This document shows, in pieces, positions 7,723-16,560 of a stretch of 31,256 bases of DNA (position 1 is its first letter; every line of letters begins with the position of its first letter). The stretch is from Alphaproteobacteria bacterium (lineage in GTDB: Bacteria; Pseudomonadota; Alphaproteobacteria; Acetobacterales; Acetobacteraceae). The notes below the pieces were generated by a model. The model saw only the letters and a list, made by a program, of their open reading frames with translations. It did not search any database and was not told the origin of the DNA. A program made the position numbers and the translations under genes. The stretch spans positions 1-31,256 of the forward strand of contig JAAFHD010000001.1 of the NCBI GenBank assembly GCA_013298245.1, read 5' to 3'.

Positions 7723-10707
7723 TTGCGCATCCACGCCATCCCGCCCGGCGTGCCCTTCCTGCCGGCCCTGGCGGCCGGCATGCGCGACAGACTGCCCGAG
7801 CCCGACGCGCTGGCGCGCGCCACCATCCTGTTGCCCACGCGCCGTTCCGCGCGCGCCCTGCGCGCCGCCTTCATGCCGGACGCCGAAGGTGCGGCGCTGC
7901 TGCCGCGCATGCGCGCGCTGGCCGGCCTGTCCACCGAGGACGCGGATGAACTGGCGCTGCCCGCGCTGCTGGAATTGCCGCCCGCCGTGGACGCGCTGCG
8001 CCGCCAGGCGGTGCTGACGGAAATGGCCATGCGCCTGCCGCCCTCGCGCGGGGGGCCGCCCACGCCGGAACAGGCCTGGGGCTTGGCCGGTGAGCTTGCA
8101 AAACTGTTTGACGAAATCGCGCTGGAAGAGGCCGACATGGCCTTGCTGCGCGATGCGCGCGCCTTGCAGGCCGCATGGCTCGCACGGTTGGAATCCCTGG
8201 TGGAAGGCGAACTCGCGATCCACTGGCAGGTCACCACTCAGTTCCTGCGCGGCGTGGCCGAGGCCTGGCAGGGCTGGCTGGAAGACCGCGAACTTCTCGA
8301 TATCGGCCTGCGCCGCGTGCTGGCTTTGTCCACGCAGGCCGATGCCTGGGAGGCCGCGCCCCCGCCCGACATGGTGGTCGCCGCCGGCATCGGCACGGGC
8401 GGCACCGTGCCCGCCGCCGCGCGCCTGCTGCAAGTCATCGCGCGGCATCTGCCGCAAGGTTTCGTCGTGCTGCACGCGGAGGATGCCGCCAGCGCCGAAC
8501 TGCCGCCCGACGCGCTGGACGCATCGCCCACGCACCCCTTCCAGGGCCAGCGCCGGCTGCTGCGTTTGATGGGCGAAACGCGCACGCAATTCCCGCCCTG
8601 GACCACCACGCCCGCCGCCCCACCGCGCGCCGCGTTGCTGGGCCAGGCGCTGCGCCCGGCGGCGGCCCTGCCCGCCTGGCAATCGCGCCGCCCGGATGCA
8701 TGGGTGCCAGCGCTCGCAGGCCTGTCCGCCGCCACCGCGCCGGACGCCGAACAGGAAGCCCGCGCCATCGCGCTGCTGCTGCGCGAGGCACTGGAAACGC
8801 CAGGCGCGCGCGCTGCTCTGGTCACGCCCGACCGCGACCTGGCGCGCCGCGCCATGGCTGCTTTGGCGCGCCACGGCATCGCGGCGGAGGACAGCGCGGG
8901 CCAACCGCTCTCGCTGACCGAACAGGGCGCATTCCTGCGGCTTGTGGCGGCGATGGTGGCCAGCGATTTCGCGCCCGTGCCGCTGCTGTCGGTGATGAAG
9001 CACCCGCTTTGCGCCGGCGGTTGGAACCGGCCCGAATGGTTGGGTGCCACACGCCTGCTGGAACGCGCGGCATTGCGCGGCCCGCGCCCCGCGTCGGGCC
9101 TGGATGGGTTGGCGCAGGCGGTGCCAGTCGCCGCACCCGCGCTGTGCCTGGCGATGGTCGAGGCGCTGCGCCTGGCACTCGGCGCCTTCACCGCCTTGCC
9201 CGCGGCGCCCGCGCGCCCGCCCGCGCTGGTGCTGGCCGAATTGCTGGCGGCGGCCGAAGCACTGGCCGCCACGCGTGACACCCCCGGCGGCTTGGCGCTT
9301 TACGCCGGCGATGCGGGCGAAGCGCTGGCCGAACATCTGGCCGACATGCAGCAGGCGTTTTCCGAACTGCCGCCCATCGCGCCCGCGCGTTTCCCCGCGC
9401 TGTTCGAAGCGGCGCTGGCGCAAGGCGTTGCGCGCAGCCCGCGCGCGCATGACGCACACCCGCGTGTGGCAATCCTTGGCCTGTTGGAAGCGCGGCTGCT
9501 GCATTTTGATCGCGTGATCCTGGGCGGCCTGGACGAAACCGTCTGGCCTGTCGCGACCGACCCCGGGCCATGGATGGGCCGCCCGATGCGCGAGCGCTTC
9601 GGCCTGCCGGCGCCAGAAGCGCGCATCGGCCGTGTGGCGGCGGATTTCCTGCTGACGGCATGCGCCGCACCCGATGCCGTGCTGTCACGCGCCACACGCC
9701 GTGGCGGCGCGCCCACCGTGCCGGCGCGATGGCTGACGCGGCTGTCCACCTTCCTGCGCGGACAGCGTGCGGCGACCTGGCCAGAGGGGTTGGCGCTGCC
9801 GGAAAACCCAGCGCCCGCCTGGGCCGCGCAGCTGGACCAGCCCAGCACGCCGCCGGTGCCAGCCGACCGGCCGCGCCCTACCCCGCCGCGTGCTGCTCGG
9901 CCCACGAAAATCTCCGTCACCGAAGTCGCGACATTGCTCGCTGACCCCTACGCCTTCTATGCGCGCCGCGTGCTGGAACTGGCGCCGCTGGACCCGATCG
10001 ACGCGCAAATCGGCGCCGCCGAATACGGCGAGGTGGTGCATGACGCGATGGCGCATTTCCTGCGCGCGATCGGCCCGCGCGCACTGCCCGCGGATGCGCC
10101 CGCGCTGTGGGACGCAGCCGCCGCGCAGGCGCTGGAAAAGGCCGCGCTGCGCCCTGCCTTGCGTGCCTTCTGGCAACCGCGCCTGGCGCGCATCGGCGAA
10201 TTCATCCGCGCGCAGGAAGCCGCGCTGCGCGACGCGCTGCCGCTGGCGCGCACACATCAGGAAGTGAAGGCCGAGGCGCAAATCAGCGGCATCACCTTGC
10301 ATGGCCGCGCCGACCGCGTGGATGAATGCGCCGGCGGCGGCCTGCTGATCCTGGACTACAAGACCGGCGCCCTGCCCTCCGCGACGGAGGTGAAAACCGG
10401 CGCGCAGCCGCAATTGCCGCTGGAAGCGCTGCTGGCCGCGCATGGCGGCTTCCGCGACATCCCCGCCGCCGATACGCGCGCGATGGCATACTGGAAACTG
10501 ACCGGCGGCGTGCCACCTGGCGATGTATTGGAACTGAAGGACATCGCCGCGCTGGTCGCGCAGGCGGAAGAAATGCTGGACGGCATCGCGAAAACGCTGC
10601 TGCGCGGCGATGCGCCGTTCACCGCGCGGCCGCACCCAGGGCGCCGCGCGCGCGGCAGTGATTTCGACCACCTGGCGCGCCGCGCGGAATGGCAGGACAG
10701 CCAATGA
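7723..10707 (+). CDS. addB: AddB: double-strand break repair nuclease subunit, alphaproteobacterial type
   Basis: AddB is the second subunit of the AddAB helicase-nuclease that resects double-strand breaks and loads RecA. The 994-residue product has the family's characteristic beginning (IPPGVPFLPALAAGM, residues 6-20), an ATP-binding-like but helicase-inactive body with LGGLDETVWP near 600, and a C-terminal PD-(D/E)XK nuclease: HGRADRVD followed by LLILDYKTG (about 863-881). The cysteine set that holds an iron-sulphur cluster around this nuclease in Bacillus AddB is not visible. The start is a TTG, chosen because the conserved N-terminus begins immediately there and the next in-frame ATG (7780) would remove it. 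It lies three bases after hldE and overlaps addA by ATGA, so it is part of an operon. Confidence 0.95.
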   Translation: MRIHAIPPGVPFLPALAAGMRDRLPEPDALARATILLPTRRSARALRAAFMPDAEGAALLPRMRALAGLSTEDADELALPALLELPPAVDALRRQAVLTEMAMRLPPSRGGPPTPEQAWGLAGELAKLFDEIALEEADMALLRDARALQAAWLARLESLVEGELAIHWQVTTQFLRGVAEAWQGWLEDRELLDIGLRRVLALSTQADAWEAAPPPDMVVAAGIGTGGTVPAAARLLQVIARHLPQGFVVLHAEDAASAELPPDALDASPTHPFQGQRRLLRLMGETRTQFPPWTTTPAAPPRAALLGQALRPAAALPAWQSRRPDAWVPALAGLSAATAPDAEQEARAIALLLREALETPGARAALVTPDRDLARRAMAALARHGIAAEDSAGQPLSLTEQGAFLRLVAAMVASDFAPVPLLSVMKHPLCAGGWNRPEWLGATRLLERAALRGPRPASGLDGLAQAVPVAAPALCLAMVEALRLALGAFTALPAAPARPPALVLAELLAAAEALAATRDTPGGLALYAGDAGEALAEHLADMQQAFSELPPIAPARFPALFEAALAQGVARSPRAHDAHPRVAILGLLEARLLHFDRVILGGLDETVWPVATDPGPWMGRPMRERFGLPAPEARIGRVAADFLLTACAAPDAVLSRATRRGGAPTVPARWLTRLSTFLRGQRAATWPEGLALPENPAPAWAAQLDQPSTPPVPADRPRPTPPRAARPTKISVTEVATLLADPYAFYARRVLELAPLDPIDAQIGAAEYGEVVHDAMAHFLRAIGPRALPADAPALWDAAAAQALEKAALRPALRAFWQPRLARIGEFIRAQEAALRDALPLARTHQEVKAEAQISGITLHGRADRVDECAGGGLLILDYKTGALPSATEVKTGAQPQLPLEALLAAHGGFRDIPAADTRAMAYWKLTGGVPPGDVLELKDIAALVAQAEEMLDGIAKTLLRGDAPFTARPHPGRRARGSDFDHLARRAEWQDSQ

Positions 10708-13700
10708 ACCCGGCCGCGGAAGCAGAGGCCGCGCAGGGCCGCGCGTCAGACCCCGCGGCATCGGCCTGGGTCTCGGCCAGCGCGGGTTCGGGCAAGACGA
10801 AATTGCTGACGGACCGCGTGTTGCGCCTGCTGCTGGCGGGTTGCGCGCCGGGGCGCATCCTGTGCCTGACCTTCACCAAGGCAGCCGCCGCTGAAATGGC
10901 GCAGCGGTTGAACAAGCGCCTTGGCGAATGGGCGGTGGATGATGACGCGGCGCTAGCGCTATCGCTCGGCGCGCTGCTGGGGCGTGACGCGACGCCGGCC
11001 GAAGCGGACCTGGCGCGGCGGTTGTTCGCGGAGGTGTTGGAACTGGCCGGCGGCATGCGCATCGCGACCATCCACGCCTTCTGCCAGACGCTGCTGCGCG
11101 CCTTTCCGCTGGAGGCCGGGCTGCCACCACAATTCACCGTGCTGGAAGACCGCGACGCCATCGCCACCCTGGCCGAAGCGCGGGAGGACGCGCTGGGGCG
11201 CGCGGCGGGCAGTGCGGCGTTGGCGCAGGTGGCCGGCCTGGTCGGTGCGGAGCGCTTCGCGGAACTGGCGCGCGATGCCACCGATGATGGTGCGCAGCTG
11301 GACCTGGCGCTGGCGCAAGCCGGCGGGCTCGACATGCTGATGCACGCGTTGGCACGCACGCTGGGTGCTGCCGGCGATGACGCAGCCGCGCTGCGCCACG
11401 AAGCCGCGACGGGGTGCGATGACACGGCACTGCGCCGCGCGCAGGCGGCGCTGGTGGCCAGTCGCAATGAGAATGACCAGGAACGCGGCGCCACCCTGGA
11501 TACCTGGTTGCGGCTGGACAGCGCCGAGCGTGCCGCGCGCTTCGAGGAACATCGGGACTTTCTGCTGACCACCACCAAGGGCACCGTCCGCGACAAGTTC
11601 ACCACCAAGGGAATGGGCGCCAATGCCGCGCCGATCCAGGCCGTGCTGGCCGAAGAAGGCGCGCGCATCCGCGACATCGCAATGCGCCTCAACGCGCTGC
11701 ACCTGGCCGCCGCCACACGCGCACTGCTGGCCACCGCAACGCCCGTGCTGCACGCCTATCGCGCCGCCAAATCCGCCCGCGCGCAGCTCGATTTCGATGA
11801 CCTGATCACCGCCACCGAAACCCTGTTGCGCGACCCCGGCAGCGCCTGGGTGTTGTTCAAGCTGGATAGCGGCATCGCCCATGTCCTGCTGGACGAGGCG
11901 CAGGACAGCAACCCCGCGCAATGGGGCATCATGCAGGCGCTGACCGCCGAGTTCTTCGTGGGCGAACAGGACAGCCCGCGCACCGTCTTCGCGGTGGGTG
12001 ACCCGAAGCAGTCCATCTATGCCTTCCAGGGCGCGGACCCCGAGGGTTTCGCGAAAGCCCGCGCGCATTTCGAACCGCGCGTGCGTGCCACCGGCGGCGT
12101 GTTCCGCGATGTGCCGCTCGATGTGTCCTTCCGCTCCACGCCCGCGGTGTTGCAGCTGGTTGATGCGGTCTTCGCCGCACCCGATGCGCGTGATGGCGTG
12201 CTGGCGGACAACGCGCCGCCCTTGCGCCACACCGCCAACAGGATGGGCATGGCGGGCGTGGTGGAGCTGTGGCCGCTGCTGGTGGCCAGTGCCACGCCCC
12301 CGCCACCGCCCTGGGCCGTGCCCGACGAAGCCCAGGATGAGGAAAACGCCCAGGCCGAATTGGCGCACGCCCTGGCGCAACGAATCGCCGCGATGATCCG
12401 CACTGAAACGCTGCCCGCGCGCGGCCGCCCCATCCGCCCCGATGACATTCTGATCCTGGTGCGCCAGCGCAACCTGCTGACGCGGCTGTTGATCCGCGAA
12501 TTGAAGGCCGCCGGCGTGCCGGTGGGCGGGTTGGACCGCATCGCGCTTGCCGCGCAGATCGGCGTGATGGATCTGCTGGCGCTGCTGGATGTGGCGCTGT
12601 TTCCGGACGATGACCTGCGACTGGCGGCGTTGCTGAAATCGCCGTTGGTGGGCCTGGATGAAGACGCGCTGTTCCGCCTCGCACACGGCCGGGCGGGCAG
12701 CCTGCACGCGGCCTTGATGGCGCATCGCGGCGGCAGCGATGAATACGCCCGCGCCGCCGATTGGCTGGCGCATTGGTCCGCCCGCGCCGACCGCGCGACA
12801 CCGCATGCGCTGCTGGCGGAATTGCTCGGCGCGGGTGGCGCGCGGGCAGCACTTCTGGCGCGTCTTGGCCCCGATGCGGCCGATGGCCTGGACGAATTGC
12901 TGAACGCAGCACTGGTCCATGAATCCCGCCACCCGCCCAGCCTGCAAGGCTTTCTGCATTGGCTGCGCGAAGGCGGCGCGGAGGTGAAGCGCGACGCCGA
13001 ATCCGCGCATGGCCAGGTCCGTATCATGACCGCGCATGGCGCCAAGGGCTTGCAGGCGCCAGTGGTGATTTTGCCCGACACCATCAGCCGCAACCGCCCC
13101 GATACCAGCCTGCGCTGGCTGGAGGAGGGTGCGAACCACCCCCTGCCGCTGTGGATTCCCCGCCAGGAACACCCGGAGCCGGACGCGGTGATGCGCCTGC
13201 GTGACGCCGAAACCCGCCGCCGCCGGCAGGAGGAAAACCGGCTGCTTTACGTCGCGCTGACGCGGGCGGAGGACCGGCTGCTGGTCGCCGGTTGGGCGCG
13301 CAGTGAGAAGGCGCCCGAACATGGCTGGTACACCCGCATTGCGGAAGGCTTTTCCGCGCTTGGCGCCGCCGCGCTGCCCTTCGACCAGCACGGTTTCGCC
13401 GGCCCGCTGCTGCGCCATGAATCGCCGCAGACCGTGCCGCCCAAGCCCGACGCCACCAGCGCCACCGCCACCGACCAACCCTTGCCCGCATGGGCCGCGC
13501 ACCCGGCGCCCGCGGAGGGTGAGGCGATGCTGTCGCCCTCCGACCTGGCGGATGCAGAAACCGGCCCACCTGCCGCCGCACCGCATGCTCCGGGCGATCC
13601 GCTGGGCCTGCGTTTCCGGCGCGGCCGCTTGATCCACGCGCTGTTGCAACACCTGCCAGCGCTGCCCGCGCCCACCCGCGCCGAGGCCGCGGCACGCTAC

Positions 13701-14090
13701 CTGGCGCGGCCTGGCCATGGCCTACCGGCCGAAACCCAAGAGGATATCGCGCGTGAGGCGCTGGCCCTGCTGCACCACCCCGTCTTCGCGCCCGGCAGCC
13801 TGGCGGAAGCGCCGATCGCGGGGCGGCTGAAGGGCCGCCTCTTCTCCGGCCAGGTGGACCGGCTGTTGGTCTCGCCGGATCGTGTGCTGGTGGTGGACTA
13901 CAAGACCAACCGCCCCGTGCCGCGCAGCACCGAGACCGTGCCACCCGCGTATCTGCGGCAGATGGCGGCCTATCGCGCCTTGTTGCGCGCGGCCTTTCCG
14001 GGGCGTGTGGTGCAATGCGCGCTGTTGTGGACCTATTCGGCGGAATTGATGGCGCTGCCTGATCGTCTGCTGGATCAGCACGCACCTTGA
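10704..14090 (+). CDS. addA: AddA: double-strand break repair helicase-nuclease subunit
   Basis: This UvrD-like superfamily 1 helicase with a C-terminal nuclease is the motor of AddAB. The 1128-residue product shows Walker A ASAGSGKT (25-32), motif Ia LTFTKAAAAEM (52-62), motif II LLDEAQDSN (about 395-403), motif III VGDPKQSIYAFQGADP (starting near 432), motif V/VI region IMTAHGAKGLQAPV, and RLLYVALTRAEDRLLVAG. The nuclease domain ends the protein with GQVDRLLVSPDRVLVVDYKTNRP (position about 1050-1070). The ATG at 10704 overlaps the addB stop as ATGA and is preferred over an in-frame start 15 bases earlier. Fifty-five bases separate it from trxA. Confidence 0.97.
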   Translation: MNPAAEAEAAQGRASDPAASAWVSASAGSGKTKLLTDRVLRLLLAGCAPGRILCLTFTKAAAAEMAQRLNKRLGEWAVDDDAALALSLGALLGRDATPAEADLARRLFAEVLELAGGMRIATIHAFCQTLLRAFPLEAGLPPQFTVLEDRDAIATLAEAREDALGRAAGSAALAQVAGLVGAERFAELARDATDDGAQLDLALAQAGGLDMLMHALARTLGAAGDDAAALRHEAATGCDDTALRRAQAALVASRNENDQERGATLDTWLRLDSAERAARFEEHRDFLLTTTKGTVRDKFTTKGMGANAAPIQAVLAEEGARIRDIAMRLNALHLAAATRALLATATPVLHAYRAAKSARAQLDFDDLITATETLLRDPGSAWVLFKLDSGIAHVLLDEAQDSNPAQWGIMQALTAEFFVGEQDSPRTVFAVGDPKQSIYAFQGADPEGFAKARAHFEPRVRATGGVFRDVPLDVSFRSTPAVLQLVDAVFAAPDARDGVLADNAPPLRHTANRMGMAGVVELWPLLVASATPPPPPWAVPDEAQDEENAQAELAHALAQRIAAMIRTETLPARGRPIRPDDILILVRQRNLLTRLLIRELKAAGVPVGGLDRIALAAQIGVMDLLALLDVALFPDDDLRLAALLKSPLVGLDEDALFRLAHGRAGSLHAALMAHRGGSDEYARAADWLAHWSARADRATPHALLAELLGAGGARAALLARLGPDAADGLDELLNAALVHESRHPPSLQGFLHWLREGGAEVKRDAESAHGQVRIMTAHGAKGLQAPVVILPDTISRNRPDTSLRWLEEGANHPLPLWIPRQEHPEPDAVMRLRDAETRRRRQEENRLLYVALTRAEDRLLVAGWARSEKAPEHGWYTRIAEGFSALGAAALPFDQHGFAGPLLRHESPQTVPPKPDATSATATDQPLPAWAAHPAPAEGEAMLSPSDLADAETGPPAAAPHAPGDPLGLRFRRGRLIHALLQHLPALPAPTRAEAAARYLARPGHGLPAETQEDIAREALALLHHPVFAPGSLAEAPIAGRLKGRLFSGQVDRLLVSPDRVLVVDYKTNRPVPRSTETVPPAYLRQMAAYRALLRAAFPGRVVQCALLWTYSAELMALPDRLLDQHAP

Positions 14091-14145
14091 CCCACCCCCC
14101 GGCCCGCCCCCACCTATTCGGCAATCGAATCCAAGGACACCCCCG

Positions 14146-14478
14146 ATGAGCGAACTGACCAAGGCCGTCACCGACGACACCTTCCGCACGGAAGTGTTGA
14201 ACGCCACCGGCCCCGTGCTGGTGGATTTCTGGGCCGAATGGTGCGGCCCCTGCCGCATGGTCGCCCCCGTGCTGGACGAGCTGGCCAAGGAATATGCGGG
14301 CAAGCTGACCATCGCGAAGGTCGATATCGACGAAAACCCGATGACGCCGAACGAATACGCGGTGCGCGGCATCCCCACCATGATCCTGTTCAAGGATGGC
14401 AAGCCGGTGGACACCAAGGTGGGTGCGATGCCCAAGGGGCAGATGAAGAACTGGCTGGCATCGCAGCTCGGCGAATGA
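14146..14478 (+). CDS. trxA: Thioredoxin
   Basis: A small cytoplasmic disulphide reductant of 110 residues. It has the classical active site WCGPC (32-36) within VDFWAEWCGPCRM and the conserved cis-proline loop GIPTMILFKDG. The length matches bacterial TrxA. A CAAGGA ribosome-binding sequence lies about 8 bases before the ATG. Location just downstream of addA is a common alphaproteobacterial arrangement. Its stop codon overlaps the start of the sugar dehydrogenase gene, so the latter is probably translated by re-initiation. Confidence 0.97.
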   Translation: MSELTKAVTDDTFRTEVLNATGPVLVDFWAEWCGPCRMVAPVLDELAKEYAGKLTIAKVDIDENPMTPNEYAVRGIPTMILFKDGKPVDTKVGAMPKGQMKNWLASQLGE

Positions 14479-15569
14479 TGTTTCGCCGCGCGCTGGCTGG
14501 CGTGCTGGTCGCGCCGGCGCTGGCGCAGGCGCAAGCCGCCTTCACGGTGCGCGAATTGGGTGCCGGGCTGGACCGGCCCTGGGGCGGCGCTTTCCTGCCG
14601 GATGGGCGTTTGCTGCTGACCGAACGCGCGGGCCGCCTGCGGCTGATGGCGCGGGATGGCACGGTCTCCGCGCCCATTCCTGGACTGCCGCAGATCGATG
14701 CGGGCGGGCAGGGCGGGTTGTTGGATGTGGCGCTGGCACCGGATTTCGCCGCCAGCCGGCGCATCTGGCTGACGCATAGCGTGGCCGTGCCCGATGGATT
14801 GCTGACGCGGCTGACCCGCGCGCGGCTTGGCGCCAGCGGCCTGGAAGATGTCACAGCCGTGCTGGATTGCGGCCCCGCGCAACGCGCCGGGCGGCTGCAT
14901 TTCGGCGGCCGCATGTGTTTCAGCCCGGATGGCCGGCATCTGTTTCTGACCAGCGGCGACCGCAATGAGAACCGCGACCGCGCGCAGGCATTGAACGACC
15001 TGGCCGGCAAGATCATCCGCCTGAGCGCGAATGGCGCGCTGCCCCCCGACAACCCGCTGATGTGGCGGGCGGATGTGCGGCCGGAAATCTGGTCATACGG
15101 CCATCGCAACCCGCAGGGCATCGCGTTCAACCCCGCCACCGGCACGCTGTTTGCCGCCGAATTCGGCCCGCTGCATGGCGATGAACTGAACCTGATCCGC
15201 CCCGGCGCCAATTACGGCTGGCCGGTGGTGACGCATGGCCGCAACTACAGCGGCACGCGCATCAGTGACCGCACATCGGCGCCGGGCATGGCGGACCCTG
15301 CGCGGGTCTGGGTGCCGGCGATCAGCCCCTCGGGGCTGGCGTTTTCACCGGGCGGCGCCTTCCCGGCCTGGCGCGGCCAGGCCTTTCTGGCCTGTCTGAA
15401 CCCGCCCGGATTGCTGCGCCTGGAGATGCAGGGCGACACGCCGGGCGCCGAGGAGCGCCTGCTCTGGGGCCAGAACCGCATCCGCCAGGTGCTGTTTGAT
15501 GCGCAGGGCCTGCCGCATCTGCTGGTGGATGCCACCCGCGGCGGGGTGCTGCGGCTGGAACCCACATGA
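14475..15569 (+). CDS. Periplasmic PQQ-dependent aldose sugar dehydrogenase (GSDH/YliI family)
   Basis: A soluble quinoprotein that would oxidise aldoses in the periplasm and pass electrons to the respiratory chain. The 364-residue product has a Sec signal peptide (RRALAGVLVAPALAQAQA) and then the beta-propeller motifs of the family: LDRPWGGAFLPDGRLLLTER, GGQGGLLDVALAPDF, LHFGGRMCFSPDGRHLFLTSGDR, IWSYGHRNPQGIAF and GPLHGDELNLIRPGANYGWP. Length fits the YliI/Asd branch. The start is ATG 14475 (ATGA overlap with trxA) or the adjacent ATG 14478. No PQQ biosynthesis genes are in the window. PQQ dependence and substrate are inferred from family. Confidence 0.9.
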   Translation: MMFRRALAGVLVAPALAQAQAAFTVRELGAGLDRPWGGAFLPDGRLLLTERAGRLRLMARDGTVSAPIPGLPQIDAGGQGGLLDVALAPDFAASRRIWLTHSVAVPDGLLTRLTRARLGASGLEDVTAVLDCGPAQRAGRLHFGGRMCFSPDGRHLFLTSGDRNENRDRAQALNDLAGKIIRLSANGALPPDNPLMWRADVRPEIWSYGHRNPQGIAFNPATGTLFAAEFGPLHGDELNLIRPGANYGWPVVTHGRNYSGTRISDRTSAPGMADPARVWVPAISPSGLAFSPGGAFPAWRGQAFLACLNPPGLLRLEMQGDTPGAEERLLWGQNRIRQVLFDAQGLPHLLVDATRGGVLRLEPT

Positions 15570-15678
15570 CCCGCGATTGCCCGCGGAACACGCACATGTC
15601 TGCCAGGTAAGCTCGTTCGGGGCCTGTTTGGCGTTTCGCATCGCTGTTTGTGTCGCTTTGATGAAGGCATCCATTTGC

Positions 15679-15684
15679 AAGGAG
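15679..15684 (+). promoter_or_regulatory. Ribosome-binding site deciding the start of the TorF-like gene
   Basis: AAGGAG at 15679-15684 is a near-perfect Shine-Dalgarno sequence six bases before ATG 15691. It favours this start over in-frame ATG 15661, which would add ten residues in front of the signal peptide. The 121-base gap after the sugar dehydrogenase shows no other clear signal. Confidence 0.75.
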
Positions 15685-15690
15685 CCTCCT

Positions 15691-16470
15691 ATGCGCGCCC
15701 GTTCCGCCCTGCTGGGCCTGGTTGCCCTGGCCGCCATCTGGTTCGCCACTCCCGCCCAGGCGCAGACCGCCATTGGCCAGACCGGCCTGACCGTTTCCGG
15801 CAGCCTGGGCATCCAGTCCGACTACCTGTTCCGCGGCATCAGCCAGACCGCGAGCCGCATGGCCGGCCAGGCCAGTGTGGAGGTGCTGCACAGCTCCGGG
15901 CTGTATATCGGCGGCTTCATCTCCAATGTGTATTTCGCGCCTGCTGGCGCTTTCCCGCAGCGTTCGGAAATCGACGGGCTGGTGGGCTATCGCTTTACCG
16001 CCATGGACATCAATTTCGACATCGGCGCTGTCTGGTACACCTATCTCGGCACGCGCGCCGGCTTCCCGCGGATGAACTACGTCGAAGCGGTGCTGAAGGC
16101 GACGCGCGAATTCGGCCCCGTCACGGTCAATGGCATGGTGGCGCTGTCGCCCAATTATTTCCTCTCCTCGGGCTTCAGCGCCTATGTGGAGGGCGGGGCC
16201 GACTGGACCACCGGCTGGAACGGCATCGTGCTCGGCGGCCGGCTTGGCTACCAGCATATCGCGCGCACGGCGGTGTTCGGCACGCCCAGCTACGCTACCT
16301 GGAACCTGACGGTTTCCCGCACGTTTGACCTGGGCAGCTATGGCAACCTGGTGGCGTCGGTGGGGTATTTCGATACCTCGATCGGGCGCAACCGCTGCGT
16401 GCCGATCGGCGGTGTGGGGCAGAATATCTGCGGGCCGCGTGCGCTGGGGGCGCTGACCTGGAAGTTCTGA
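15691..16470 (+). CDS. TorF/TIGR02001-family outer-membrane beta-barrel protein
   Basis: The 259-residue product has a signal peptide ending near residue 24-25 (FATPAQA then QT). The mature sequence is made of alternating amphipathic strands and ends in Phe, as outer-membrane barrels do. The sequence SDYLFRGISQT (about 43-53) is the hallmark of the TIGR02001/TorF putative porin family, supported by YVEAVLKATREFGPVTVNG and YVEGGADW. Specific substrate is unknown. Two cysteines near the C-terminus (RCVPIGG and NICGP) could form a disulphide. It is preceded by a strong ribosome-binding site and followed by a 90-base gap before the P450 gene. Confidence 0.85.
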   Translation: MRARSALLGLVALAAIWFATPAQAQTAIGQTGLTVSGSLGIQSDYLFRGISQTASRMAGQASVEVLHSSGLYIGGFISNVYFAPAGAFPQRSEIDGLVGYRFTAMDINFDIGAVWYTYLGTRAGFPRMNYVEAVLKATREFGPVTVNGMVALSPNYFLSSGFSAYVEGGADWTTGWNGIVLGGRLGYQHIARTAVFGTPSYATWNLTVSRTFDLGSYGNLVASVGYFDTSIGRNRCVPIGGVGQNICGPRALGALTWKF

Positions 16471-16560
16471 CCCGCCCGGCTGGACCAGCGCACGCCGCTT
16501 GCGCATAACACCGCCGCTTCGCAACGGCATGCCGCCCGCGCGCCCGGAGAGCCGCCCGGC

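Noticed and set aside
6232..9504. A 1090-codon open frame on the minus strand opposite hldE and addB
   Set aside because: It mirrors two confidently identified genes, its product is Arg/Gln/Gly/His-rich low-complexity sequence with no recognisable motif, and long antisense frames are expected in such GC-rich DNA.
10959..13718. A 919-codon open frame on the minus strand opposite addA
   Set aside because: A shadow of the addA coding frame: composition is typical of antisense GC-rich reading and no domain is visible.
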